In this document: one piece after another, positions 1 to 9,800 of the stretch
Numbering within the stretch: position 1 is the first letter of the stretch
How the letters are laid out: the number at the start of each line of letters is the position of its first letter
From: Pedobacter sp. ISL-64
Lineage (GTDB): Bacteria > Bacteroidota > Bacteroidia > Sphingobacteriales > Sphingobacteriaceae
Length of the DNA stretch: 64,000 bases
Assembly: GCF_018613605.1 (NCBI RefSeq)
Contig: NZ_JAGGPU010000013.1
Location: forward strand, 115,320 to 179,319
Direction: 5' to 3'
Made by a program: the position numbers and the translations under genes
The notes under the pieces: model-generated
Told to the model about the DNA's origin: nothing
Seen by the model: the letters and a program-made list of their open reading frames with translations, nothing else
The model's database searches: none

Positions 1-805
1 CACCACTCGGAAAACCCAATTGAAATTGTATGGTTTCATCCACACCTTCTTTAAATTTTACGGGGTCGGTCTTGGTTTCCTGGGCCGTCACCCAGATCGG
101 CTCTTCGCCCAGCATATACCTGGCCCCGTTAATTGCATAGATTCCAATATCCATCATTGATCCCCCGCCGGCAAGCGCTTTGTTTAATCGCCATTGCGTA
201 GGATCGCCTATTTTAAAACCACATTGTCCCTGGAAAAACCTGATCTTACCGAAATCGCCCGCATTTCTCATTCGGATCACCTCTAGTGTACGGGGTTCAA
301 AATGCAGCCTATAGCCAACCAGTAACTTTACGTTTGCTTTTTTACAAGCATCAATCATCTCTTGTCCCTCTTTGGCATTCAATGCCATCGGTTTCTCGCA
401 TATGGCATGTTTTCCTGCTTTTGCTACACGGATAACCTGACTATGGTGCAGTGCATTTGGCGTAATCACATAAATCGCATCTATATCCGGATTATTTTTT
501 ACCTGATCGAAGTTATCGTAGTTATAACAATTCTTTTCGGGGATGTTGTACTTCGTTTGCCATTCTTTAATTTTTGACGGCGTACCGCTAATTACACCGA
601 CCAGTTTCGCCTTGGTACAGGCTTTCATAGCCTCTGCTACACGGCTGCCATATCCACCTAAACCCATAATGGCTACTCGGAGCACCCTACCCTGGTAAGG
701 CTGTTCGATCTGATCAAAAGCGTTCGCAAATGCCGATATCGATCCCAATTGCAGCATCAATGCTGATGCACCCATTTTTTGTAAAAAATCTCTTCTGGTA
801 TTCAT
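1..805 (-). CDS. Gfo/Idh/MocA-family oxidoreductase (3' part cut off by window edge)
   Basis: The frame is open from an ATG at 805 to the window edge, giving about 268 residues; the C-terminus lies outside. The N-terminus reads NTRRDFLQKMGASALM, a Tat-like secretion signal. A Rossmann glycine motif (IMGLGGYGSR) follows at about residues 50-60, and the family signature CEKPMALN and the motif GYRLHFEP lie in the middle. These features place it with secreted NAD(P)-dependent glucose-fructose-oxidoreductase-like sugar dehydrogenases. The substrate cannot be read from the sequence. The next gene on this strand is about 290 bp upstream, so it is probably transcribed on its own. Confidence 0.88.
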   Translation of the reverse strand, partial: MNTRRDFLQKMGASALMLQLGSISAFANAFDQIEQPYQGRVLRVAIMGLGGYGSRVAEAMKACTKAKLVGVISGTPSKIKEWQTKYNIPEKNCYNYDNFDQVKNNPDIDAIYVITPNALHHSQVIRVAKAGKHAICEKPMALNAKEGQEMIDACKKANVKLLVGYRLHFEPRTLEVIRMRNAGDFGKIRFFQGQCGFKIGDPTQWRLNKALAGGGSMMDIGIYAINGARYMLGEEPIWVTAQETKTDPVKFKEGVDETIQFQLGFPSG

Positions 806-1097
806 ATTTATCCTGTAGCTATGTACCTAATTAGCAAAAATTTAAGCAATATGTGCCATTACCCAATTTCACCGCTTAATTAACTGATTTACTTCATGAT
901 ACCAAACACCTGCCAGTTACATTTAGTTTTCACGATATGATTTGCGGCCTTGTCTAAACTACAAAATAATTACATTTTAATCTCAAAAATCTCCCAATTC
1001 CTTTCAGGTGTTTAGCAACTTCCATTCTATTTTTGGAAAGCTGGCAACATAGACCCACTGGGGGATGATCTTCCGCAGAAACCCATAGTCTGCCACC

Positions 1098-3563
1098 TTA
1101 AAATTCTTTATCGCCGAATTCGCTGGTAGGAAGTTTGGATTTACCGATAAGTTTGTTCAGGTTAAAGCTGAAATTCAGGATGAACACATCGGTTTCATAA
1201 ATATAGTTGGTGGTGGTGTAAAAATCTTTTCCAAATGTTGTTATCCGTTGTCTGTTTGATTGGTTCATGCCAAGATCCATATTCTGCCACTGTAGGGTTG
1301 CAGAAAAACGTCCATCCATAAATGTTTTCTTAACAGCGGTATTCGGAACCAGAAATTTTGAATCTTCGCCCTGCGCAGTCGGTCGCTTTGATAAATAATT
1401 CACATTTCCCTGCACACTCCAGGTTTTGTTCAGTTTAAAACTGGTATTGGCATTTATAGAGAATACCCAGTTCGCATTATTTACTACCGAACTGCTGCCC
1501 AGCACATTTAAATCCCCAGATACCTTATAATTATAAACGTTACCGCCGAGGTATAGGCTCCACCATTTAACAGGTTGGAGATTGGCCCCTAACTCCAGAC
1601 CAAAAGAACGTGCTTTTTCTGCATTTGTAAATACCCGGTTCAAGATCGTATCTGCATAAACACTGTTTACACGCTGTATTGGATTTTTGATATTCTGATA
1701 GTAGAGGGTTGTAAAAAAGGAGCCCTTTTTGAAGGTTCTGGTCAGTCCGAGTTCTACAAGATCGATAAAAGATGGTTTTAGGTCTGGGTCACCCTGTTCT
1801 AATGTTTCGGAGTGTTCTCTTTCAGGTATAGGGTTAAGCTCATAATTATTAGTACGCTGGATCCTTCTTGAATAGCCAGCCTTTAACTTCAGCCCATCAT
1901 TAACATTGTAAAGCAGGTTCAGGGAGGGGAAAAGGTTAGAAAGGTCTAGCTCATGAACTGCAGGATCGTAAGAAAGATTTAACCTTCTGGTGGCATATTC
2001 GTAACGCAGTCCTCCAATATATTCCAGTTTATCCTGTTTGCCCGAATACTGCGAATAAACCGAATGGATCTGGTTTTTTGCGCTTGCACTCCCTCTAAAC
2101 CTGTTGGCATCCGGCTGCGAAATGGCAGGGCTTACAAAATATTCAAATTGTCCATCCTGGGTATCGTATCTGAACTGATAACCGCTTTCGAGTTTCCCTT
2201 TACCAACATTAATGGCGTAATCTAACTTAAACCTGTAACCATTTATCGGGTTCTTATATGGATTAAAAACGTACTGTATAGTATCGGCTGTATTGGGATA
2301 ACCAAGATTTCTGTTCCTGGTATTTCCATAAAGATTTGCATTTTCATATAACAACGAGGCTGTCAATGAGGATTTATCCGCAAAAGTATGGCTATAATCC
2401 AGATTGCCCAGCGTAAAAGTGCCATCTTTTGTCTGCAGGTTAGAATTGTAATAAGTGGTTGACTTAATGGGAAGCCCTGTTGAAAGATCTGAGGTACTAT
2501 TGGTGTAAATCAGGTCTGCAAGACGGGCCTGATAACGCTTTCCACTAAAAAAACCAACAGAAAAAGAGTTGTTTTTATCCAGGGTATAAATGGCAGATAG
2601 TCTGCCTGCATAATTATATTTATCAAAACTACGTTCACCGTTCGAGGGAAAACGTGTAATGGTATTATTGGTAAAATTCTTGGTAAACACATCTCCTTCG
2701 CGGTAGCCCGCATTATCATTTCTAAGATAATTTCCACCTACAGAAATATCCCATTTATCTTTTCTGAAGTTCAGCGTAACATCGCCCCCAAAGCGCTTGG
2801 GCTTTTCCTTATTGTCATAGTCAGTTGTACTTGGAAGTCCGGCCTGGGCATTGGCTGTCAAGGTAAATCCATCGTTAGCACCTTTCTTGGTAACAATATT
2901 GATAATACCGGCCTTTCCATCAGGATCATATTTTGCCGAAGGAGAGGTAATCAGTTCTATATTCTCGAGGCTGTTTGCAGGTAACTGGCTTAAAACAGTC
3001 TGCGCATCGGTAAGTACGGGCTTGCCGTTCACGAGCACAAGAAATCCGGTTGATCCCCGAACACTGATCTGTCCCTCTCCGTTAACAGCAACAGAAGGCA
3101 GGTTCTTTAACACATCAATTGCGGTTCCACCTTTTGCACTTTCAAACTGGTCTGCGCGGTAAGATTGTTTGTCGATCTTATTGGAGGCATTTACCTTTCC
3201 ACTGCTAATGTTCACCTGACTTAACAACTCGCTGGTTGGTGTAAGCGTAACCGAACCCAGGTTAACTATTCTTGTATCATTAATGTTTACAGGAATAAAC
3301 CTGTTCTTATAACCGATGTAAGCTATTTTCAATACATATTGGCCAATCTGAAGCTTACTGATCTCAAATGCACCATTAGGCCTGGTTAATACACCTCCAA
3401 CTACTGTCGAATCTGTTTTTTTTAAGAGCGCCATACTGGCGTATTCGAGCGGTTGTTTGGTCTGCTGATCGATTAGAATGCCCTTAAGGGTAACATTTTG
3501 AGCCTTGATGGTTTGGCTAAAAAAAACAAGTAAAAGAAGCGCGATGGATCTGGAGAGTTGCAT
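1098..3563 (-). CDS. TonB-dependent outer-membrane receptor, OMP_b-brl_3 type
   Basis: 821 residues. A signal peptide ends at about residue 21 (QTIKAQ). A carboxypeptidase-regulatory-like domain follows at about 24-105 (LKGILIDQQTKQPLEYAS), then a plug-like domain at about 135-225 (ISVRGSTGFLVLVNGKPVL), then a long beta-barrel rich in aromatic and Asn residues. This is the Bacteroidota outer-membrane beta-barrel receptor family, which usually acts without a SusD partner, and none is present here. The AraC regulator gene ends 109 bp upstream on the same strand and may control it. The ligand is unknown; peptides, siderophores or glycans are all possible for the family. Confidence 0.88.
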   Translation of the reverse strand: MQLSRSIALLLLVFFSQTIKAQNVTLKGILIDQQTKQPLEYASMALLKKTDSTVVGGVLTRPNGAFEISKLQIGQYVLKIAYIGYKNRFIPVNINDTRIVNLGSVTLTPTSELLSQVNISSGKVNASNKIDKQSYRADQFESAKGGTAIDVLKNLPSVAVNGEGQISVRGSTGFLVLVNGKPVLTDAQTVLSQLPANSLENIELITSPSAKYDPDGKAGIINIVTKKGANDGFTLTANAQAGLPSTTDYDNKEKPKRFGGDVTLNFRKDKWDISVGGNYLRNDNAGYREGDVFTKNFTNNTITRFPSNGERSFDKYNYAGRLSAIYTLDKNNSFSVGFFSGKRYQARLADLIYTNSTSDLSTGLPIKSTTYYNSNLQTKDGTFTLGNLDYSHTFADKSSLTASLLYENANLYGNTRNRNLGYPNTADTIQYVFNPYKNPINGYRFKLDYAINVGKGKLESGYQFRYDTQDGQFEYFVSPAISQPDANRFRGSASAKNQIHSVYSQYSGKQDKLEYIGGLRYEYATRRLNLSYDPAVHELDLSNLFPSLNLLYNVNDGLKLKAGYSRRIQRTNNYELNPIPEREHSETLEQGDPDLKPSFIDLVELGLTRTFKKGSFFTTLYYQNIKNPIQRVNSVYADTILNRVFTNAEKARSFGLELGANLQPVKWWSLYLGGNVYNYKVSGDLNVLGSSSVVNNANWVFSINANTSFKLNKTWSVQGNVNYLSKRPTAQGEDSKFLVPNTAVKKTFMDGRFSATLQWQNMDLGMNQSNRQRITTFGKDFYTTTNYIYETDVFILNFSFNLNKLIGKSKLPTSEFGDKEF

Positions 3564-3672
3564 GAACGGTATAAAAAATGATTAAAGATCTTCTATTGTT
3601 AATGGATATTAAATACCGCAAAGAAGCAGGTAAAATTCTTTTTCTCACGGTACATTTGAAAATAGTATGGTA

Positions 3673-4500
3673 TTAAACAAGGCTTGCCCGATAATTTTGG
3701 GGTGTGAAACCTGTGAATCGCTTAAAATACTTCACAAAATGTGATGCATCATTGAAACTGAGGTCAAAGCTTATTTCGGCAACCGTGTTATCGGTATAGA
3801 TCAACAAACGTTTAGCTTCATTGATAATAAATTCTGAAAGTACCACCGAAGCAGCGGTATTCATTTCTTTCTTACATGCCAGATTGAGGTTCTGTGGAGA
3901 GGTATTCAATTTACCGGCATAATGGGCAACACTGTTTTTTAACTGTTTTTCCTGGCTCAGAATTTCACGGAACTGATAACACAGGCCATTGCCATCCTGC
4001 TTTCTACCTGCAGGCAATAGTTCGCCTTCCGATTGGATTTTCCCCAACAATGCCTTTAATAATCCTTCTACAACAGTATGAGATGAATGATCAGCTCCAT
4101 CAACCTCATCTACAAGCAATTGAAAGATCTTATTAAGGGCTGATGCATTTTTCAATTGCAGAACGGCATTCCTGCTCAATTGCAGTAATAGCCTGCTAAT
4201 CTCTTTGTCAATACTCTGATCAATAAAGCCCTTTTTAATGATGGCAACATAGCCCTCTGGTTCAGATGTAAGCTCCCAGTAATGCATTTGTTCCTTCCTT
4301 ACAAAAAAAACACTATTAGGAAAGATCTCATAAGCCTGCGAGTCTATGTAATGAAAACCGCTTCCGCTGGAAAGGTAGATGATTTCGAAATAGCTATTGT
4401 GCTTGTGCGGTGTAGTGATGCGTACGCCTTTTCTAAATGGCGACACCTTGAGCATCCTATTTTCCTGAATCTTGTTTTTAACGATAATCGGCATGCTCAT
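3673..4500 (-). CDS. AraC-family transcriptional regulator with cupin-like N-terminus
   Basis: 275 residues. The N-terminal half has the AraC ligand-binding cupin pattern, with TPHKHNSYFEIIYLSSGSG at about 30-48 and FFVRKEQMHYWEL at about 66-78. The last 100 residues hold two helix-turn-helix motifs; the second, ISFDLSFNDASHFVKYFKRF followed by TGFTP, is the standard AraC signature. It lies just upstream of the TonB receptor gene on the same strand, so the receptor is a plausible target. The inducer is unknown. Confidence 0.9.
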   Translation of the reverse strand: MSMPIIVKNKIQENRMLKVSPFRKGVRITTPHKHNSYFEIIYLSSGSGFHYIDSQAYEIFPNSVFFVRKEQMHYWELTSEPEGYVAIIKKGFIDQSIDKEISRLLLQLSRNAVLQLKNASALNKIFQLLVDEVDGADHSSHTVVEGLLKALLGKIQSEGELLPAGRKQDGNGLCYQFREILSQEKQLKNSVAHYAGKLNTSPQNLNLACKKEMNTAASVVLSEFIINEAKRLLIYTDNTVAEISFDLSFNDASHFVKYFKRFTGFTPQNYRASLV

Positions 4501-4651
4501 GTGCTAAATTTAGACTTCTGCAGAACCCGCTGCAAAATCGTAAATTGCATGTATTGAATTCTTCGCATTAATGGTTTTCACAAATATAGTATCATTCAAG
4601 TATAGCTCCTAGTAAGATTACGCGCACAGATCCTTTCCAAACAGGGGTATA

Positions 4652-4690
4652 AATTGATATGCGGTCGAAGGAAAAGACCGCATATCAATT
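4652..4690. terminator. Perfect 15-bp inverted repeat, probable terminator hairpin
   Basis: Arms 4652-4666 and 4676-4690 are perfectly complementary over 15 bp (aattgatatgcggtc) with a 9-nt loop. It starts about 30 bp beyond the stop codon of the isomerase-like gene. No strong U-tract follows on either strand, so it may be an RNA-stabilising 3' hairpin or an operator rather than a classical intrinsic terminator. Confidence 0.5.
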
Positions 4691-4718
4691 ATGAATTTAT
4701 CATTAATTGCAAACAGAA

Positions 4719-5564
4719 CTAACGGGTACCATCGCAAACACCCCTAAAATAGCCAACAGATTCAGCTATTCCTGCCAGGGGATCTTTCATGTCTTTTTCA
4801 TACTCTAAACTACAGCAGCCCTGGTAATTGACCTTTCTCAGCATTTTTACGAATGCAGGGATATCAATTACGCCGCGACCGAGTTCACAAGTGGTACCTT
4901 CATTTGCTGCTACAGTTACATTCTTTAAATGCATATCGAAAATACGTTTCGAGAATTTCTGAAGGTCTGCAACCGAATCGCGCCCATCTCTTTTGTTATG
5001 CCCCATATCAAAGCATATACCAACACGTTGATCCAGGTTTTTAATGAGATTGTAGATGCTTTCTGCATTTGGATATAGTTTATCCTGAGGTCCGTGATTA
5101 TGAATGGCATACCGAATATTATATTCTTTTGTCTTTTGGGCAACATACTCCAGGTCAGCATGCGCTGGAATTCCGATCAACAAATCAACACCAACCCTTT
5201 TTGCATAATCGAATGCATTGTCGATCTCTTCTTTATTTTTGGTGTATATAGGGCCTACAGCATATCCTACTACGTTATTATCCTTAAGTTTAGCATGAAA
5301 GGCAGCAATTTCTTCTGCTGTACTTTTAAAAGGCAAATGAAAGTCTTTAATACAGAGGTAATGTACATCAACCCTTTTCATCATTTTAAGCGATTCGTCA
5401 AGGTTAAAGTTAAGGAAGCTATAACCGGCAATTGCTAATTTAAAAGCGTCTTTACCCGCGACATTACCTTTAGCAGGCGCTGCAAAAACTGACGGGGCGT
5501 TGACCAGCGTTGCCGCAGTTAGCCCCAATATTCCTGTTTGTAAAAAATTTCTTCTTGTAGTCAT
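4719..5564 (-). CDS. Secreted sugar phosphate isomerase/epimerase-like protein (AP endonuclease 2 TIM barrel)
   Basis: 281 residues. The N-terminus MTTRRNFLQTGILGLTAATL is a Tat-type signal and is followed by an APSVFAAPA cleavage region. The rest fits the xylose-isomerase-like TIM barrel. Likely metal ligands appear in order: YAIHNHG at about 150, GICFDMGHN at about 185, and SLEYEKD near the C-terminus. The family includes hydroxypyruvate isomerase and IolE-like enzymes, but the substrate cannot be assigned. Tat export matches the Gfo/Idh/MocA enzyme at the left edge, and the two types often occur in the same sugar-modification loci. It appears to be a single-gene unit. Confidence 0.85.
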   Translation of the reverse strand: MTTRRNFLQTGILGLTAATLVNAPSVFAAPAKGNVAGKDAFKLAIAGYSFLNFNLDESLKMMKRVDVHYLCIKDFHLPFKSTAEEIAAFHAKLKDNNVVGYAVGPIYTKNKEEIDNAFDYAKRVGVDLLIGIPAHADLEYVAQKTKEYNIRYAIHNHGPQDKLYPNAESIYNLIKNLDQRVGICFDMGHNKRDGRDSVADLQKFSKRIFDMHLKNVTVAANEGTTCELGRGVIDIPAFVKMLRKVNYQGCCSLEYEKDMKDPLAGIAESVGYFRGVCDGTR

Positions 5565-5689
5565 CTTAATTTATCTGGCGACTAAAGTTAATATTTAAAT
5601 TGGTGCAGTTCAAACGTGCGAACAGATCTTTTAAAAAAATGAATGGTTATTTACGGCATCAATTTCTGCCAGCTATAAAGCTTCAACAT

Positions 5690-6859
5690 CTAATGCCCCT
5701 CACCTTCATCAGCATTCTTTACCTTGCTCAACAGATCGTAGGCACCTTTTGTCACCACCTTCATATTATTGATCTGCCCAGCAAAAGAAACCTGGGTGTA
5801 GCCATTTTCGGCAACACCTGTTTTTACCTCCATCATCTTGTACCGGTAAGTGTTCAGGCCCTTACCAGCAGGCTGGTCTATAAACACGAACTTTTTGCCT
5901 TCAAACTCAACAATAGCCGCATCGGGTAGTGCTTCAACCTTGTTCATTCCACTTTCTACATAAGCCTTAAGGTACATGCCAGGAAGCAACTGTGTATCCT
6001 CCTTATCCAGGTGGCAGTGAATTTGCACGGTACGCTCTTTGCTAATTTCTCTGCCGATGAGGTAAACTGTAGCCATGCGTTCTTTTTCTTCATTGGCCAG
6101 TACAAAGCGAACTTTCTGCCCCAGCTTAAGCTTGGGTACATCCTTTTCAAATACCGTAAGCTCTGCATGCAGGTGCTCGGTATCGGCAATTTTGAACAAT
6201 ACATCAGTGGTGCTGGCAAAGGCACCTATATTGGTATTCACCTGCGTAACGTAACCCGCCATTGGTGTATAGAGGTTAAAGGTTTTCTGGATCTGTCCTT
6301 TTTCCAGTGCCGCAAAACTGATGTTCATAATGGAAAGTTTTGAACGCTGCCCCAGCAATCTTGCACTCACACTCTGGTATTCGCTCCTTGCTTTCTGAAG
6401 TGCTTTTTTGGAATTTACGTTTTCCTTTGCCAATTCTTCCTGGCGATCGAGCTCCTGCTTTAAAAACTGCAGCTGGCTTTTATAGTCCAGGTAGTCTTGT
6501 TGCATCTGAATGAATTCCGGATTCTGCATTACGGCTACGAGCGCCCCTTTGGCTACCCGTTTTCCCTGTAGCATATCAGTACTTTTTACAATACCTTCCA
6601 GCGGTGTGGAAATAGATACCAGGCTTTGCGGGGGAAGATCAAGCATACCGTTTACTTTCGTTGTTCCGCTTAATTCCTTCAACTCAATTTCTCCCAGGGT
6701 AATTTCTGATAGTTTGTGCTGCTCTGGGGTAAGGGTTACAATATCGCTCTCTTCGTGAACGGTCTCTTTTTCGGGTTCCTTTTCTGCACTAGGGCTGCTA
6801 CAGCCAGCCAGATAAAATGGAAAGGACAGCAGGATAAGATATTTATATATGGATCTCAT
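5690..6859 (-). CDS. RND efflux periplasmic adaptor lipoprotein (membrane fusion protein)
   Basis: 389 residues. A lipoprotein signal ends in LAGC at residues 17-20, so the protein is probably anchored by a lipid. An acidic stretch (EKEPEKETVHEESD) follows, then the barrel-sandwich/lipoyl half (VSISTPLEGIVKS), a coiled-coil hairpin at about 115-190 rich in Q, K and E, and beta-barrel and membrane-proximal domains. This is the HlyD/CusB-CzcB-type adaptor that links an inner-membrane RND pump to an outer-membrane channel. It starts 13 bp after the pump-channel fusion gene and is surely co-transcribed with it. Confidence 0.9.
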   Translation of the reverse strand: MRSIYKYLILLSFPFYLAGCSSPSAEKEPEKETVHEESDIVTLTPEQHKLSEITLGEIELKELSGTTKVNGMLDLPPQSLVSISTPLEGIVKSTDMLQGKRVAKGALVAVMQNPEFIQMQQDYLDYKSQLQFLKQELDRQEELAKENVNSKKALQKARSEYQSVSARLLGQRSKLSIMNISFAALEKGQIQKTFNLYTPMAGYVTQVNTNIGAFASTTDVLFKIADTEHLHAELTVFEKDVPKLKLGQKVRFVLANEEKERMATVYLIGREISKERTVQIHCHLDKEDTQLLPGMYLKAYVESGMNKVEALPDAAIVEFEGKKFVFIDQPAGKGLNTYRYKMMEVKTGVAENGYTQVSFAGQINNMKVVTKGAYDLLSKVKNADEGEGH

Positions 6860-6871
6860 GAGATTTATGCT

Positions 6872-9800
6872 TTAAAATGAGTTGTTGTTACCGGTTAAAA
6901 ATTCAATCTGGTTGATGCTCTGGCTTAGCTGGAGCAGAGCCATCAGGCGCCCCTCGTAAATACCATTTGCCTGTTTAAGGTTTAACAGGTATTCCGAATA
7001 GCCTATTTCTCCGTTCTGGTAGGCAATGCGGCTATTTTTTAATATCAGTGCCGCATTGGCTAGCGCCGAAGTGATAAAATAGTCGTAACGTTTCCTGTTT
7101 TTCAGGTATTCGCCCAGGGCTTGCTGGTACTGGCCTGTTAGTTTTCGCTGATGGAGCTCCAGGTCGTTCGAGGCAATATCCCTGTTAATGGATGCGGCCT
7201 TTGCCTTCGCAGAATAGGCGCTGTAAAATAGCGGAATGGAAAGCCCCACCTGAAAGCCCTGAAAACGTTTGTCGCGGCCAAAGAAAACATCGCTGCCGTT
7301 AACGTTTTGAAAACCGGTTAGCGACTGGTTGAAATAGCCCAGGGTAAAATCGGGCATTGCTTTAGCAAGCTCTACTTTTCGCTGTTTTTCCGCAATCACA
7401 ATCTGTTGCCTGAAATAGGCAATGGCTGGATTTTCATTTAGAAGAGCCGTATCTCCGATCGAGATCTCGGGTGTTTCCATTAAAAACTTGTCGGCGATTA
7501 GGGGTAGCTCACTCCTGCCAAGAAGCGTAGCCAGCTGCGTTTTATAAATTTCGATATCAGAACGGTCTTGATCGAGCAGGTTCTGCACATCTTTAAGTTG
7601 TGTCTCTGCGGCTACCTTTTCAAGCAGGTTGCCCTCACCCGTTTTGTACTTTAGCGCAGCTGATTTTACAAAACCCTTATAGATGCTGTCTTGCTCGAGC
7701 AGCAGTTTTTCCTTCGAATAGAGGTACTGAAGATTGGTGTAAACCGTCTTCACCTGAAAAATGAGTTCGTTTTTACTTGAAGCCATCTGAAGCAGGCCTG
7801 ATTTGATACGTTCATCCCCTAATGCAGCATTTGCGGCGAAAAGCGTTGGGAAGGGAATGCTTTGCGAAATGGTAAAGTTGTTGTCGTTTTTGATCAGGCT
7901 GTTGTACTGTCCATAGAGCATAGACACTTCAGTTTTGGGCATTTCGAAGGCGCTTTTCCTGAGTGCCTGTTGCAGCCCTACACCAAGGTTAGCCCCGCTA
8001 ATCGCCCTGTTGTTTTCCAATGCCGAAGATACTGCCTGTTCAAGGGTTAACGCAGTTTGGGCCTTAGCAGGCTGCAAGCCAAACAAGGTAATAGACATAA
8101 CAATTATGCCTGCTACCGGAGCAATTCTTACTTTTTTGCGGCCCATTTTTTCTACCCAGATATAAAGCACTGGAAGTACTAAAAGGGTCAGCAGTGTAGC
8201 AGAGATCAGTCCTCCGATAACAACCGTTGCCAATGGACGCTGTACCTCAGCACCGCTTCCGCCCGAGATGGCCATAGGAAGAAAGCCCAGAGAGGCCACA
8301 AGGGCTGTCATAATCACCGGGCGAAGCCTGACCGAAGTTCCTGTTCTGATAATTTCGAGAATATCGTTCATTCCTCCTTTTTTTAACCTGTTAAATTCAC
8401 TGATAAGCACAATACCATTCAGTACCGCTACACCAAAAAGCGCAATAAAACCTATGCCTGCGGAGATACTAAACGGCATACCCCGTACCCATAGGGCAAA
8501 TACGCCACCAATGGCCGACAATGGAATTGCGGTAAAAATTAAAAGCGCATGTTTAATTGATGAAAAAGTAAGATAAAGCAACAGTAAAATGAGCAATAGT
8601 GCCAATGGTACGGCAATACCCAATCTTTTGGTGGCTGCTTGCAGGTTCTCAAAAGTACCGCCAAAGGTTGGATAATAACCCGGTAAAAACTTAACCTCTG
8701 CATCAATCTTCTGCTGGATTTCCTTTACAATACTTTCCACATCCCTTCCCCTTACATTAAAGCCAACGGTAATCCGTCGCTTTGCATCATCGCGCTGGAT
8801 CTGGTTTGGCCCTTCCCTGTACTGGATATCAGCCAGCTGTTCCAGCGGAATCTGGTTGCCATTGGGTGCAGTTACGAACAGGTTCTTCACATCCTCAAGC
8901 GACTGCCTGTTTTCTTTTTCCAGGCGTACAACCATATCGAATCGCTTTTCGCCCTCGAATACAAGGCCAGCTACCTCTCCTGCAAATCCCGAGCGGATAG
9001 CCGTATTCACATCTTCGATGTTCAGTCCGAACTGCGCAATCTTTTCTCTATGGAATTTAATGATAACCTGTGGAAGTCCCGAAGCTTGTTCCACATAAAT
9101 ATCCTCAGCACCTTCGATTTTTCTGGCTATAGTACCAATCTTAGCTGCATAGGTACTGAGTTTCGAAAAATCCTCTCCATAAACCTTTATTACCACATCC
9201 TGTCTTGCCCCCGTCATTAGCTCATTAAAACGCATCTGAATGGGCTGCTGGAAACCGAAAGTAACCCCAGGAATATACTGCTCAAGCTTGGCCTGCATCT
9301 TTCCCGCAAGCTCGTCTCTGGTCGAAGCATTTGTCCAGTCGCCTTTATCCTTTAAGATAATGATCAGGTCACAGGCTTCTACCGGCATAGGGTCGGTTGG
9401 AATTTCGCTAGAGCCAATCTTTCCGATCACCTCTTTTACTTCAGGAAAATTTGCCTTTAATACCTTCGCAGCCCGTGTAGCTGCCTCAATGGTCTGAGAA
9501 AGACTGCTCCCGGTAAGCACCCTGGTTTCTACGGCAAAGTCGCCCTCCTCTAGCGTGGGAATAAATTCGGCGCCCAGGTAATTGAAAATAATGAGGCAAA
9601 TGGCAAATAACCCTATTGCAATGCCTACAACGGCCACCCTTGCCCGAATCGCAAAATTGAGCATTGGGGTATACACGCTTTGAAAAAAAGACATGATCCT
9701 GTCTGAGACATTTCTTTTGGTGCTGATGGTTTTGTTTAGAAACAGCGCGCTCATCATCGGCACATAAGTTAACGACAAGATAAAAGCGCCAAGGATAGCA

